A stretch of 10,439 bases of DNA from an uncultured Lachnospiraceae bacterium. Lineage in GTDB: Bacteria > Bacillota > Clostridia > Lachnospirales > Lachnospiraceae. Position 1 is the stretch's first letter, and each line of letters starts with the position of its first letter. A program made the translations under genes and the position numbers. The stretch lies in contig CALZHV010000066.1 in assembly GCA_945787485.1 (NCBI GenBank), forward strand, positions 1-10,439. The letters are read 5' to 3'. Shown in pieces: positions 1-6,753 of this stretch. The notes below the pieces were generated by a model. That model was not told the origin of the DNA and made no database searches. It worked only from the letters and a program-made list of their open reading frames with translations.

Positions 1-70
1 CTCTTATAACAGAAGATTTTGAATGATTATATTCTATCCAAAGTCTTTCCTTATTATCTAATATTGCCAT
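1..70 (-). CDS. fliA: Flagellar sigma factor sigma-28 (FliA/SigD), N-terminal fragment
   Basis: Only the first 23 codons are present; the gene runs off the low-coordinate end. The ATG at 70-68 follows an AAAGGGGA ribosome-binding site with a 5-nt gap. The translation contains ERLWIEYNHSKSSVIR, which resembles the start of the FliA/SigD/WhiG family, where a Leu-Trp-x-x-Tyr segment precedes the region 1.2 'R-(E/D)-x-L-I' helix. The family directs RNA polymerase to late flagellar genes such as flagellin, motor and chemoreceptor genes. The position directly after the che genes matches sigD in the Bacillus subtilis fla/che operon, which supports the call more than the short peptide alone. The diagnostic regions 2 and 4 lie outside the window. 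Confidence 0.8.
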   Translation of the reverse strand, partial: MAILDNKERLWIEYNHSKSSVIR

Positions 71-75
71 ATTAA

Positions 76-83
76 TCCCCTTT
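76..83 (-). promoter_or_regulatory. Ribosome-binding site of fliA
   Basis: The minus strand reads AAAGGGGA and ends 5 nt before the fliA ATG. It is a strong site for an operon-distal regulatory gene, and it supports a truncated gene start at 70 that would otherwise be too short to call. Confidence 0.7.
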
Positions 84-93
84 GTTCACTGAC

Positions 94-110
94 TCTGATT
101 ATTTATCAGA
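94..110 (-). repeat. Small perfect inverted repeat at the end of the membrane-protein gene
   Basis: TCTGAT at 94-99 and ATCAGA at 105-110 are perfect 6-bp complements around a 5-nt loop. They span the stop codon of the upstream small gene, 24 nt before the fliA start. On the transcribed strand no U-run follows the hairpin, so it does not look like an intrinsic terminator. It could be a weak RNA stem affecting processing or coupling between the two genes, or a chance palindrome. Confidence 0.3.
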
Positions 111-383
111 TACATTATCTTGTGAAGCTTCTGCATTTTCTTCACTGTTATCCGAAGGTGCATCTTCCACATTTATTTTATTTTTAGGCTCCATTTTTCT
201 GACCTTATCGATTATTTTTATTGCTATTGTACATATAATATAAAAAATGATAATTACAACAATAACAATCAACAACGATTGTATAAGCATTCGGTTATAT
301 TTTATATTAAGTATTAATGCAATTAATGCTGCAAGTAATACTACAAATGCTCTTGCATTTTTACATTTTTCATTAAAATCCAA
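99..383 (-). CDS. Small two-helix membrane protein of unknown function
   Basis: I do not recognise a named family. From a TTG start at 383 the product is 94 residues. Residues about 11-27 (rich in V, L, A and I) and 33-55 (almost entirely I, L and V) look like two membrane helices joined by a short basic turn, KYNR. A basic stretch, KIIDKVRK, follows, then an acidic, Asn/Ser/Glu-rich tail from about residue 66 that is likely disordered. Positive charge flanks both helices, which suggests both ends are cytoplasmic. The TTG is preferred because AGGTGA lies 5 nt upstream. The longer frame opens with GTG at 392, which overlaps that site and has only a distant GAAGG. The gene follows cheD by 25 nt and precedes fliA by 28 nt, so it is probably co-transcribed. 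Its place next to the sigma-28 gene recalls SwrB of B. subtilis, which lies after sigD and has a single membrane helix. That is a positional analogy only. Confidence 0.75.
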   Translation of the reverse strand: MDFNEKCKNARAFVVLLAALIALILNIKYNRMLIQSLLIVIVVIIIFYIICTIAIKIIDKVRKMEPKNKINVEDAPSDNSEENAEASQDNVSDK

Positions 384-388
384 TCTGC

Positions 389-394
389 TCACCT
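389..394 (-). promoter_or_regulatory. Ribosome-binding site that decides a TTG start
   Basis: AGGTGA ends 5 nt before the TTG at 383-381. It overlaps the competing GTG at 392-390, which therefore cannot use it. This is the reason for the shorter reading of the downstream small gene. Confidence 0.6.
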
Positions 395-408
395 CATAAA
401 GGAAACCT

Positions 409-894
409 TCATATAATATGCGAATTCTTACCGGCGGTTACAACCGTAAGTTCCTTTGTTTCCGGGTCAAATATTATAGTTCTACCATAATTAAGCCCTA
501 CATCTTCAGATACAATCTTAATACCATAGCTATCAAGCTTTTCCTTTACAGCCTGTATATTTTTATCTCCTATATTTCCAATATCAGAATTATTGGAAAA
601 CTGGAACATCTTAGCTCCGCCTGCTATCTTTGCCTTTAGCATACTCCTGTTTATACCTTTTTGCTCAAGGCTTTTTACAAGCTCATCAATTCCTGTATCT
701 GCAAATTTATATTTATTCTCATTCTGTCTGATTTTTGTGCTATCCGGAAGCATAATATGCAGCAAACCCGCAGTATTTGACGTATTGCTGTATAATACAA
801 TACCTATACACGAGCCCAGACCAATTGTTGTTATCTTGTCCGGTGCAGTACATAACTTCATATCTGCTATTCCAACTCGAATTGTATCAGCCAT
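409..894 (-). CDS. cheD: Chemoreceptor glutamine deamidase CheD
   Basis: CheD deamidates specific glutamines of chemoreceptors and, in the Bacillus/Thermotoga scheme, also binds and stimulates the CheC phosphatase. The 161-residue product has the family's length. It shows the signature TTIGLGSCIGIVLY followed by GLLHIMLP. Cys29, His46 and Thr23 line up with the Cys-His-Thr active site known from Thermotoga CheD (Cys27, His44, Thr21). The segment KAKIAGGAKMF is the other conserved block. The ATG at 894 is chosen because GGAGG lies 5 nt upstream; the frame remains open to a TTG at 906, but that codon overlaps the binding site. The start ATGGCTGA overlaps the end of cheC by 8 nt, so the two are probably translationally coupled. 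This fits proteins that work as a complex. The call is firm. Confidence 0.97.
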   Translation of the reverse strand: MADTIRVGIADMKLCTAPDKITTIGLGSCIGIVLYSNTSNTAGLLHIMLPDSTKIRQNENKYKFADTGIDELVKSLEQKGINRSMLKAKIAGGAKMFQFSNNSDIGNIGDKNIQAVKEKLDSYGIKIVSEDVGLNYGRTIIFDPETKELTVVTAGKNSHII

Positions 895-1507
895 CGATGC
901 CTCCAATTCCGAGTTTGGTCAATAACACATCAAATGAATGGACTTCTGATACCATCATTATATATCCATTTATTTCTTTTTGTCCTACTTTGAATTGTGA
1001 ATTAATCAGCAACGCCTTGTCACTGACCTTTCCAAACTCTATGCAAGGTACACTAAGTATCGAGCCGGCCATATCAATACAAATTTGTGGAACAGCATAT
1101 CTAAGGTTCAAACCTGACAGCATTTCCAATGATGCCACATATGATCCTATCAAAATATTAGCCACCTCTTTTATAGCTGAAATTCCCATTTCGGAATGCC
1201 AATCAACTTCCTGATTTAAAAGAGTTTTTACAAGCTGCTCCGCATCTTCAACCCCTAATACGAAAAGTAACATTGACTGCATATCACCTTCAATTAAGCT
1301 TAAAACTCCAACAACCGTATCTTCCGCAAATCCTAATATTTCTTCTAACTCATTAAATTCATACAATTCCACCTGCGGAGTACTTATTGTCAATTTGGAT
1401 TCCAGCATAACAGACATAGCTGTTGCTGCATTTCCGGCACCTATATTCCCCAATTCTGTCAACGCATTTCTTACATTTTCAGAAATATTATCATTTTTCT
1501 TCTCCAT
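887..1507 (-). CDS. cheC: CheY-P phosphatase CheC
   Basis: CheC removes phosphate from CheY-P and so resets the flagellar switch signal; CheD binding increases its activity. The 206-residue product carries both active-site helices of the CheC/CheX/FliY phosphatase family. These are LTELGNIGAGNAATAM with Glu18 and Asn21, and AIKEVANILIGSY with Glu114 and Asn117. Both E-x-x-N pairs are intact, so a two-site enzyme is expected, as in Thermotoga CheC. There is no N-terminal CheY-binding peptide or SpoA/FliN domain, which separates it from FliY. The ATG at 1507 follows AGGAGAG, a site that overlaps the cheW stop codon; the gap to cheW is 11 nt. The 3' end overlaps cheD by 8 nt. Confidence 0.97.
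   Translation of the reverse strand: MEKKNDNISENVRNALTELGNIGAGNAATAMSVMLESKLTISTPQVELYEFNELEEILGFAEDTVVGVLSLIEGDMQSMLLFVLGVEDAEQLVKTLLNQEVDWHSEMGISAIKEVANILIGSYVASLEMLSGLNLRYAVPQICIDMAGSILSVPCIEFGKVSDKALLINSQFKVGQKEINGYIMMVSEVHSFDVLLTKLGIGGIDG
901..905 (-). promoter_or_regulatory. Ribosome-binding site of cheD, inside the cheC 3' end
   Basis: The minus strand reads GGAGG, 5 nt before the cheD ATG. It lies inside the last codons of cheC (the Gly-Gly before the terminal Ile-Asp-Gly). It rules out the upstream TTG at 906 as the cheD start. Confidence 0.7.
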
Positions 1508-1518
1508 ATAGTGCTCTC

Positions 1519-1977
1519 CTAAAATTCACTTTCAATATCTGTTATTAGACCTGCAATATTTAACAATGAAATTAAAGAGTCATTATATTTTCCTACACCC
1601 GTAAGATATGTTCTCATATCATTTGAATCAGATGAAACTTTTTCTATATCTGCATCAGTAAGTGTTACCACTTCCCTTACTTCATCCACAAGTATACCTA
1701 TCTTATTTCCGTCTACTTTTATTATAAGTATTCTTGTCGCATTAGTATTTTCTTTTTCCGGCAATTCAAATTTTCTTCTCATACTCATAACCGGAATAAT
1801 TTCACCTCTAAGATTTATTATTCCGAGGAAAAATGACTGTGTATGAGGTACTCTGGTAATAGGCTGTAATCTTACAATATTATCAATATAAGAAATATCT
1901 ATACCATATTGCTCATCATCAAATCTAAGAATTATATATTGTTTCATATCATTTATGCTTGCATTTGTATCCATCAT
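1519..1977 (-). CDS. cheW: Chemotaxis adaptor protein CheW
   Basis: CheW links chemoreceptors to the CheA kinase in the polar signalling array. The product is 152 residues and consists of one CheW-like beta-barrel domain. QYIILRFDDEQYGIDI opens the domain, ITRVPHTQSFFLGIINLRG forms the central conserved block, and IGILVDEVREVV follows. The usual 'IPV-x-D-L-R' reads IPVMSMR here, a variant that I believe is common in Clostridia. Two ATG codons stand in tandem at 1977 and 1974. The GGGGG ribosome-binding site lies 4 nt from the first and 7 nt from the second, so translation may start one residue later. It begins 10 nt after the cheA stop, consistent with its partner role. Confidence 0.97.
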   Translation of the reverse strand: MMDTNASINDMKQYIILRFDDEQYGIDISYIDNIVRLQPITRVPHTQSFFLGIINLRGEIIPVMSMRRKFELPEKENTNATRILIIKVDGNKIGILVDEVREVVTLTDADIEKVSSDSNDMRTYLTGVGKYNDSLISLLNIAGLITDIESEF

Positions 1978-1987
1978 TACACCCCCA

Positions 1988-4063
1988 TTATACCAATGTA
2001 TTTGAATCTATAATAAGTGCAACTTCGCCGTTACCAAGTATTGTAGCCCCACTTATAAGCTTAGGAACTCTGATATACTTTCCAAGTGGCTTGATTACTA
2101 TTTCCTGCTGTCCAAGAAGTCTGTCAATAACAAGTCCTGCCTGCTTATCACCCTTCTTTACTATAACAACAATTAAGCCGTCAAGCTCTTCATTGCTATC
2201 TTCACTTTCAACAGGTTCAATATCAAGAACTTCATTAAGTCTTATAAGAGGAATTACCTGTCCTCTTAAATTGATAACTTCCTTTGTATGTACATACCTG
2301 ATATCTTCCGGCATAATCTCTTCGAGTGTTACAATTGAATTAAGTGGCAATGCATATTTTTCACCGCAAACATCAACCATAAGTGCCTGTATAATTGCAA
2401 GAGTAAGAGGTAATCTGACAATAAATGTTGTTCCCTCTCCAAGCTTTGTTACAACTTCAACATCTCCGCCAAGACCTTCAATCTTATTTTTAACAACATC
2501 AAGACCTACACCACGTCCTGATACATCAGAAATCTTTTCTGCAGTTGAAAATGCCGGCTGGAATAACAAATCAACAGCTTCCTTTTCTGACATATATTCA
2601 GCCTGTTCCTCTGTTATTGTGCCCTTTTCTATAGCTTTTCTCTTAATCTTCTCAACGTCAACGCCTGCACCATCATCGCTTACTTCAATAGTTACATTGT
2701 TACCATCCTGATATGCATCAAGCCTGATAGTACCCACCTGTGGTTTTCCGATTTTCAATCTTTCAATAGTCGGCTCTAAACCATGGTCAGCAGCATTTCT
2801 TAACATATGCATTAATGGATCGCCTATTTCGTCGATAACCGTTCTGTCAAGTTCTGTGTCTTCACCTGTCATAATAAGTTCCATTTCTTTGTTAAGCTTC
2901 TTTGACAAGTCTCTTATCATTCTTGGGAATCTGTTTACAACACTTTCTATAGGAACCATTCGAACTTTCATAACAGATTCATGTAAATTAGTTGTAATTC
3001 TCTCAAGGTATTCAATTTGATCATTAAATGTCTGATCCTGCTGTATAGCAGAACCTCCTGAAACAGAAACAAGACCGTTCTTCGCAATAATAAGCTCTGA
3101 AACAAGGTTCATAAGATCATCTAACTTCTCAATATCAACACGAACGGATCTGTTTACTACAGGTTTACTTACCGCCTTTGAATTACTCTTCTTCTCAGCC
3201 TTTTCATCGTTTTCTTTACCTGTTTTCTTTTCTTCTTTTTCAGCTTTGTCATTCTTAGGTGTTGAATCCTGAACCTCTGTCGGTATTTCAAACTGTTCTA
3301 TAACCGCTTCTTCTATTTCGGATACATTTTCTATTATTTTCTTTATTTCTTCTATTGATTTTTCTGTAATAATAAACATTGAAAAATCAAATTCAAATTT
3401 TTCATCTTCAATATCCTGAACACTAGGAACTGATTTAATTATCTCACCCTTACCCTCAAGTCCTTTAAAAACTAGAAATGCTCTGGCTGCCTTTAACAGA
3501 CAGCTTTCCTGAATATATACAGTTGTCGCAAATACATTCAATCCTTTTTGCTTTGCCTCAAGCATAGCATTTTTTTCATAGTCAAGTATTGTAATATTTT
3601 TATATTTTTTTCTTTCCTCAGAACCGGCGGCAACCTTAGGGGCAGCTTCTTTTTGTTGTTCTTCTGACCCATCTGAATGACTATTTTCCATAGTAGCATT
3701 CAAAAGCTCAATCAATTCTTCATTGTCTTCAGTACCTTCATCAGAAGTCTCAATTATACAATTTAAATACCCTTCTATGGCATCAAGGCACTTGAACACA
3801 ATATCAACCATGTCCGCATCAACATTCATTTTACCATTTCTAATTTCAGAGAACACATTTTCCATATCATGAGTAAGTCTTTGCATTCTCTTATATCCCA
3901 TTGTTCCTGCCATTCCCTTTAAAGAATGTGCTGCACGGAATATTTCATTGACAGTGTCAATATTCTCAGGCTCAGCCTCAAGAATAAGCACCTGCTCATT
4001 TAGATTTTGTAAATGTTCTTTTGTCTCGTCGATAAATATCTCTAAATACTGACTTAAATCCAT
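1988..4063 (-). CDS. cheA: Chemotaxis histidine kinase CheA
   Basis: CheA autophosphorylates in response to receptors and passes phosphate to CheY and CheB. All five domains are visible in 691 residues. P1 (about 1-125) has the phosphorylated His46 in AAHSLKGMAG. A P2-like response-regulator-docking domain covers about 157-262. A Lys/Glu-rich linker (about 265-300) follows. P3 (about 303-365) contains VDIEKLDDLMNLVSELI and is the dimerisation helix pair. The P4 ATPase (about 368-550) has the N box HMLRNAADHGLE (His419, Asn423, Asp426), the G1 box DDGAGVD and the G2 box GRGVGLDVV. P5 (about 552-691) is the CheW-like regulatory domain. The start ATG shares one base with the cheB stop (TAATG) and has GGGGTG 5 nt upstream, so translation is probably coupled to cheB. 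No key residue is missing and the length is typical. Confidence 0.98.
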   Translation of the reverse strand: MDLSQYLEIFIDETKEHLQNLNEQVLILEAEPENIDTVNEIFRAAHSLKGMAGTMGYKRMQRLTHDMENVFSEIRNGKMNVDADMVDIVFKCLDAIEGYLNCIIETSDEGTEDNEELIELLNATMENSHSDGSEEQQKEAAPKVAAGSEERKKYKNITILDYEKNAMLEAKQKGLNVFATTVYIQESCLLKAARAFLVFKGLEGKGEIIKSVPSVQDIEDEKFEFDFSMFIITEKSIEEIKKIIENVSEIEEAVIEQFEIPTEVQDSTPKNDKAEKEEKKTGKENDEKAEKKSNSKAVSKPVVNRSVRVDIEKLDDLMNLVSELIIAKNGLVSVSGGSAIQQDQTFNDQIEYLERITTNLHESVMKVRMVPIESVVNRFPRMIRDLSKKLNKEMELIMTGEDTELDRTVIDEIGDPLMHMLRNAADHGLEPTIERLKIGKPQVGTIRLDAYQDGNNVTIEVSDDGAGVDVEKIKRKAIEKGTITEEQAEYMSEKEAVDLLFQPAFSTAEKISDVSGRGVGLDVVKNKIEGLGGDVEVVTKLGEGTTFIVRLPLTLAIIQALMVDVCGEKYALPLNSIVTLEEIMPEDIRYVHTKEVINLRGQVIPLIRLNEVLDIEPVESEDSNEELDGLIVVIVKKGDKQAGLVIDRLLGQQEIVIKPLGKYIRVPKLISGATILGNGEVALIIDSNTLV

Positions 4064-5136
4064 TATAACACCCCTACTTTCTTCACAATTGCGGCTGCAA
4101 TATCATTTATGTCGCATACCATGTCGGATAATCCATTCTCAAATACAACCTTTGGCATACCGTAAACCGTACTTGAATGTTCATCCTGCGATATAACATA
4201 AATATTTTTTCCCGCTTTTTTTAAGTTCTTTATTCCACTTGTTCCATCCGCTCCCATACCAGTCAGAACAACGCATATTATTTCATCGTATGACTGTTCT
4301 ATGAGGCTCTCATACATAAGATTTGCACATGGTTTTAAACCAACCACCGGTGGTTCATCATTAAATTTTATTTTTCCTTCAATAATGGTTAAATGTGTTC
4401 CACCCTTTGCAATATATACAACACCTTTTTGTAGAATTTCACCGTCTTTGGCTTCCTTTACATTCACTTCACTCAAGGAATCAAGTCTTTGTGCCAAAGA
4501 TTCCGTAAAACCTGCCGGCATATGCTGAACAATTACGACAGGCGCTGCAAGATTTGCAGGAAGTTTTGGAATTACATACTGTAAAGCCTTAGGTCCTCCT
4601 GTAGAACACGCCAAGGCGACAACTTTATCACCGGCCATTACTGTTTGTTTAGGTTCTTTATTTGAGTTTTGAGTCTGATTATTCTTATTTATTAAATCAC
4701 TTTTAAGTGAAGCCACTTTTTTGTAATCACACTTATTTTTGTATATGGAAGCAATACGTACAGCATTTAATAATTTATTTTTGAATGCAAATTCCGAATC
4801 CTTATACATAACATCAGGTTTTTTTACAAAATCAATAGCACCAAGTTCCAATGCAGTAATAGTATTTTTTATTTCTGTATCGGAGCTGAACATGATAAAC
4901 GGTATAGGGATATTGTTATTTACAATATGCCTTAACAAATCCAATCCGTCCATTTCAGGCATATTTAAATCACTTAAAATAACATCTATATCCTGATTAT
5001 TATCGATAATTTCTATCGCCTCAAGACCATTGGCAGCCAAAAATTCTACATGATATTTATTTGTCGAATTTATTATATCAGACACCGCTCTTCTCATAAG
5101 TGCAGAGTCATCTACAACCATTACTTTTTTTATCAT
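4063..5136 (-). CDS. cheB: Chemoreceptor methylesterase/deamidase CheB
   Basis: CheB removes methyl groups from receptor glutamates during adaptation and is activated by CheA through phosphorylation. The 357-residue product has an N-terminal receiver domain (about 1-125) with Asp9/Asp10, phospho-acceptor Asp56 in LSDLNMPEMDG, Ser84 and Lys105/106 in FVKKPD. A variable polar linker (about 135-168) leads to the esterase domain (about 170-355). The catalytic triad is Ser178 in ACSTGGP, His205 in VQHMPAGFT and Asp297 in GMGADG. The start overlaps the PilZ gene by 4 nt (ATGA), and the stop shares one base with the cheA start. cheR, the opposing methyltransferase gene, is not in the window. The call is firm. 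Confidence 0.98.
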   Translation of the reverse strand: MIKKVMVVDDSALMRRAVSDIINSTNKYHVEFLAANGLEAIEIIDNNQDIDVILSDLNMPEMDGLDLLRHIVNNNIPIPFIMFSSDTEIKNTITALELGAIDFVKKPDVMYKDSEFAFKNKLLNAVRIASIYKNKCDYKKVASLKSDLINKNNQTQNSNKEPKQTVMAGDKVVALACSTGGPKALQYVIPKLPANLAAPVVIVQHMPAGFTESLAQRLDSLSEVNVKEAKDGEILQKGVVYIAKGGTHLTIIEGKIKFNDEPPVVGLKPCANLMYESLIEQSYDEIICVVLTGMGADGTSGIKNLKKAGKNIYVISQDEHSSTVYGMPKVVFENGLSDMVCDINDIAAAIVKKVGVL

Positions 5137-5849
5137 TTCATCCCTGACCCCTTTGCTCTTGCAATTCGCTCATTTTCAAATATATATTTTATTATTTTAT
5201 CTCTTTCTTCCTGAGAAATTTTCATAAATTCAATTCTTTGTTCATACAGGCTGTTATTTGTTCTTGACTGGACACTGCTCAATATTCTTCCATAAAGATT
5301 AAAACAAAAAATTTCATCAGGAATAGATGCCTGAAATCTAAGTTTTATTACCTCATTTTTATCAATATGTTTCTTGGAAAAAATACGCGCACCTCCACCG
5401 CTTATATCAATAATAATGACATCATCGCATGGCAAATCATTTTCCGGTATATCTTCGATTGTATACCTTCCGATATTAAATTCTTCATCTGATACAATTC
5501 TTATTTTTCCTTCTAATCTGCATTTATATCTATAAAATTCTCTTCTTTGTACCTTTGCTAAGTCATTTATCATGAGTACTTCGAGAAAAAACAGATTTCC
5601 GCTTTTATATCTTGATGTTATCAATACATTACATTGTAACAATCCTTTTTCAGTATAAAAGCATGCCGAATATTTTTCATCAACACTTAAAGGTACAATC
5701 TTTCCTTCATAAATAGGCATAGCAATCTGAAGCATATTTCCGGGCATGATATCATAAATCTTGCTGACATACACTTTCTTATTTTGTTCATTTCTGATAA
5801 TCTGATTTAAATGAACCAATTCAATTTTATTACCTATTGATATTCCCAT
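5133..5849 (-). CDS. PilZ-domain c-di-GMP receptor, YcgR/DgrA-like flagellar brake protein
   Basis: PilZ proteins bind cyclic di-GMP, and YcgR-type members then slow or brake the flagellar motor. The 238-residue product has an N-terminal YcgR-like beta domain (about 1-95, starting GISIGNKIELVHL), followed by a PilZ domain (about 100-225). Both c-di-GMP contact motifs are intact: QRREFYR gives the RxxxR box (Arg103 and Arg107, preceded by Arg102), and DISGGG at 148-153 gives the (D/N)xSxxG box. Binding competence is therefore expected, though not shown. The ATG at 5849 follows AAAGGGAGA and lies 18 nt after flhG. The gene overlaps cheB by 4 nt. Its place inside the flagellar operon points to motility control rather than to cellulose or pilus regulation. 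It resembles B. subtilis DgrA (YpfA) in architecture; the action on MotA or the rotor is inferred from the family. Confidence 0.92.
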   Translation of the reverse strand: MGISIGNKIELVHLNQIIRNEQNKKVYVSKIYDIMPGNMLQIAMPIYEGKIVPLSVDEKYSACFYTEKGLLQCNVLITSRYKSGNLFFLEVLMINDLAKVQRREFYRYKCRLEGKIRIVSDEEFNIGRYTIEDIPENDLPCDDVIIIDISGGGARIFSKKHIDKNEVIKLRFQASIPDEIFCFNLYGRILSSVQSRTNNSLYEQRIEFMKISQEERDKIIKYIFENERIARAKGSGMK

Positions 5850-5867
5850 CCGGTTTATCTCCCTTTG

Positions 5868-6752
5868 TTATAATTTTGTTTTTCTCTTAGACCTTATAAA
5901 ATCCAAAAACAGCTTTGCTATTCCTTCTTTTTCCTTTACATTTTCATCACCATCATTTACTAATTTTGATGTTAATTCTCCTATACATTTTGCAGAAACA
6001 CTATTAGGAAATGACATGACAATAGGTTTTTGCTCAATGACTGCCATAGAAGCATTTTTATCCTGTATGACGGCTCCTAAGTATTTAAGATTTGTATTTA
6101 AAAATTTTGAAGAAACTGTATTGATTTTACTATATATTTCCAGTCCTTCATTATCGTCTTCAACTCGATTTGCAATAACATATATATTCTTATATATAGG
6201 ATTAAAATCTTTTCTTCTTCTCAAAACCTTCAGCAAGGAATATGCATCTGTAATCGAAGTAGGCTCAGGCGTAACAACAAGCAACACCTCCGGACTCACC
6301 ATTACAAATTCCATAACTGAATCTGTAATACCCGCACCTGTATCAATTATAACAACATCGTACATGTTATCAAGTTCAATTAATTTGTTAATAAGCAAAC
6401 GAATTTTTACATTATCTAAATCCGCGAGCTCAGATACACCCGAACCACCCGAAATAAAACCTATCCCATTAGGTCCTGTTGTGATTATATCTGAAATTTT
6501 TAAATTGTTATGAATCAAATCAAGCAAATTATACTTAGGTCTGATTCCTAACATTACTTCTACATTTGCCAGTCCAAAATCGGCATCGAGAATCACTACC
6601 TTTTTCCCTTTTTTAACCATCTCTAATGCAAGATTTACAGACATTGTTGTTTTTCCGACACCACCTTTACCGCTTGTAACAGTGATAACCCTTGATGTCG
6701 GCATTTTGTTTTCAGACTGTACCAGTTGTCTTAACCTAGAGGCTTGATCCAT
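5868..6752 (-). CDS. flhG: Flagellar number regulator FlhG (MinD-like ATPase)
   Basis: FlhG (YlxH/FleN) is a membrane-associated ATPase that limits or spaces flagella and stimulates the FlhF GTPase. From the ATG at 6752 the product is 294 residues and begins MDQASRLRQLV, the N-terminal 'DQA-x-x-LR' activator peptide typical of FlhG. It then shows the deviant Walker A SGKGGVGKTT (27-36), ILDADFGLANVEVMLG (54-69) and VVIIDTGAGI (133-142), and ends in a basic tail, FIRSKRKTKL, as in MinD-type membrane-targeting helices. The frame stays open to a GTG at 6764, but that codon overlaps the AGGAGGTG ribosome-binding site, so the ATG is chosen. It starts 2 nt after the flhF stop (TAATATG). Confidence 0.96.
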   Translation of the reverse strand: MDQASRLRQLVQSENKMPTSRVITVTSGKGGVGKTTMSVNLALEMVKKGKKVVILDADFGLANVEVMLGIRPKYNLLDLIHNNLKISDIITTGPNGIGFISGGSGVSELADLDNVKIRLLINKLIELDNMYDVVIIDTGAGITDSVMEFVMVSPEVLLVVTPEPTSITDAYSLLKVLRRRKDFNPIYKNIYVIANRVEDDNEGLEIYSKINTVSSKFLNTNLKYLGAVIQDKNASMAVIEQKPIVMSFPNSVSAKCIGELTSKLVNDGDENVKEKEGIAKLFLDFIRSKRKTKL

Positions 6753-6753
6753 A

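Noticed and set aside
431..454. Inverted repeat CTTAC...GTAAG near the 3' end of cheD
   Set aside because: It is short and lies in coding sequence with no T-run after it on the transcribed strand, so it does not support a terminator or control element.
1959..2711. A 250-codon open frame on the plus strand
   Set aside because: It lies wholly opposite cheA and the cheA-cheW junction, is Ser/Thr/Ile/Leu-rich without domain motifs, and cheA on the minus strand has full family conservation. It is an antisense shadow.
4870..4910. A TCCGATAC element on the minus strand resembling a sigma-28 -10 box inside cheB
   Set aside because: No TAAA-like element lies about 15 nt upstream, and it falls in the conserved receiver-domain coding region.
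6016..6513. A plus-strand open frame of 165 codons
   Set aside because: It is antisense to the conserved flhG core (Walker-type ATPase motifs) and its translation is low-complexity Ser/Ile/Leu.
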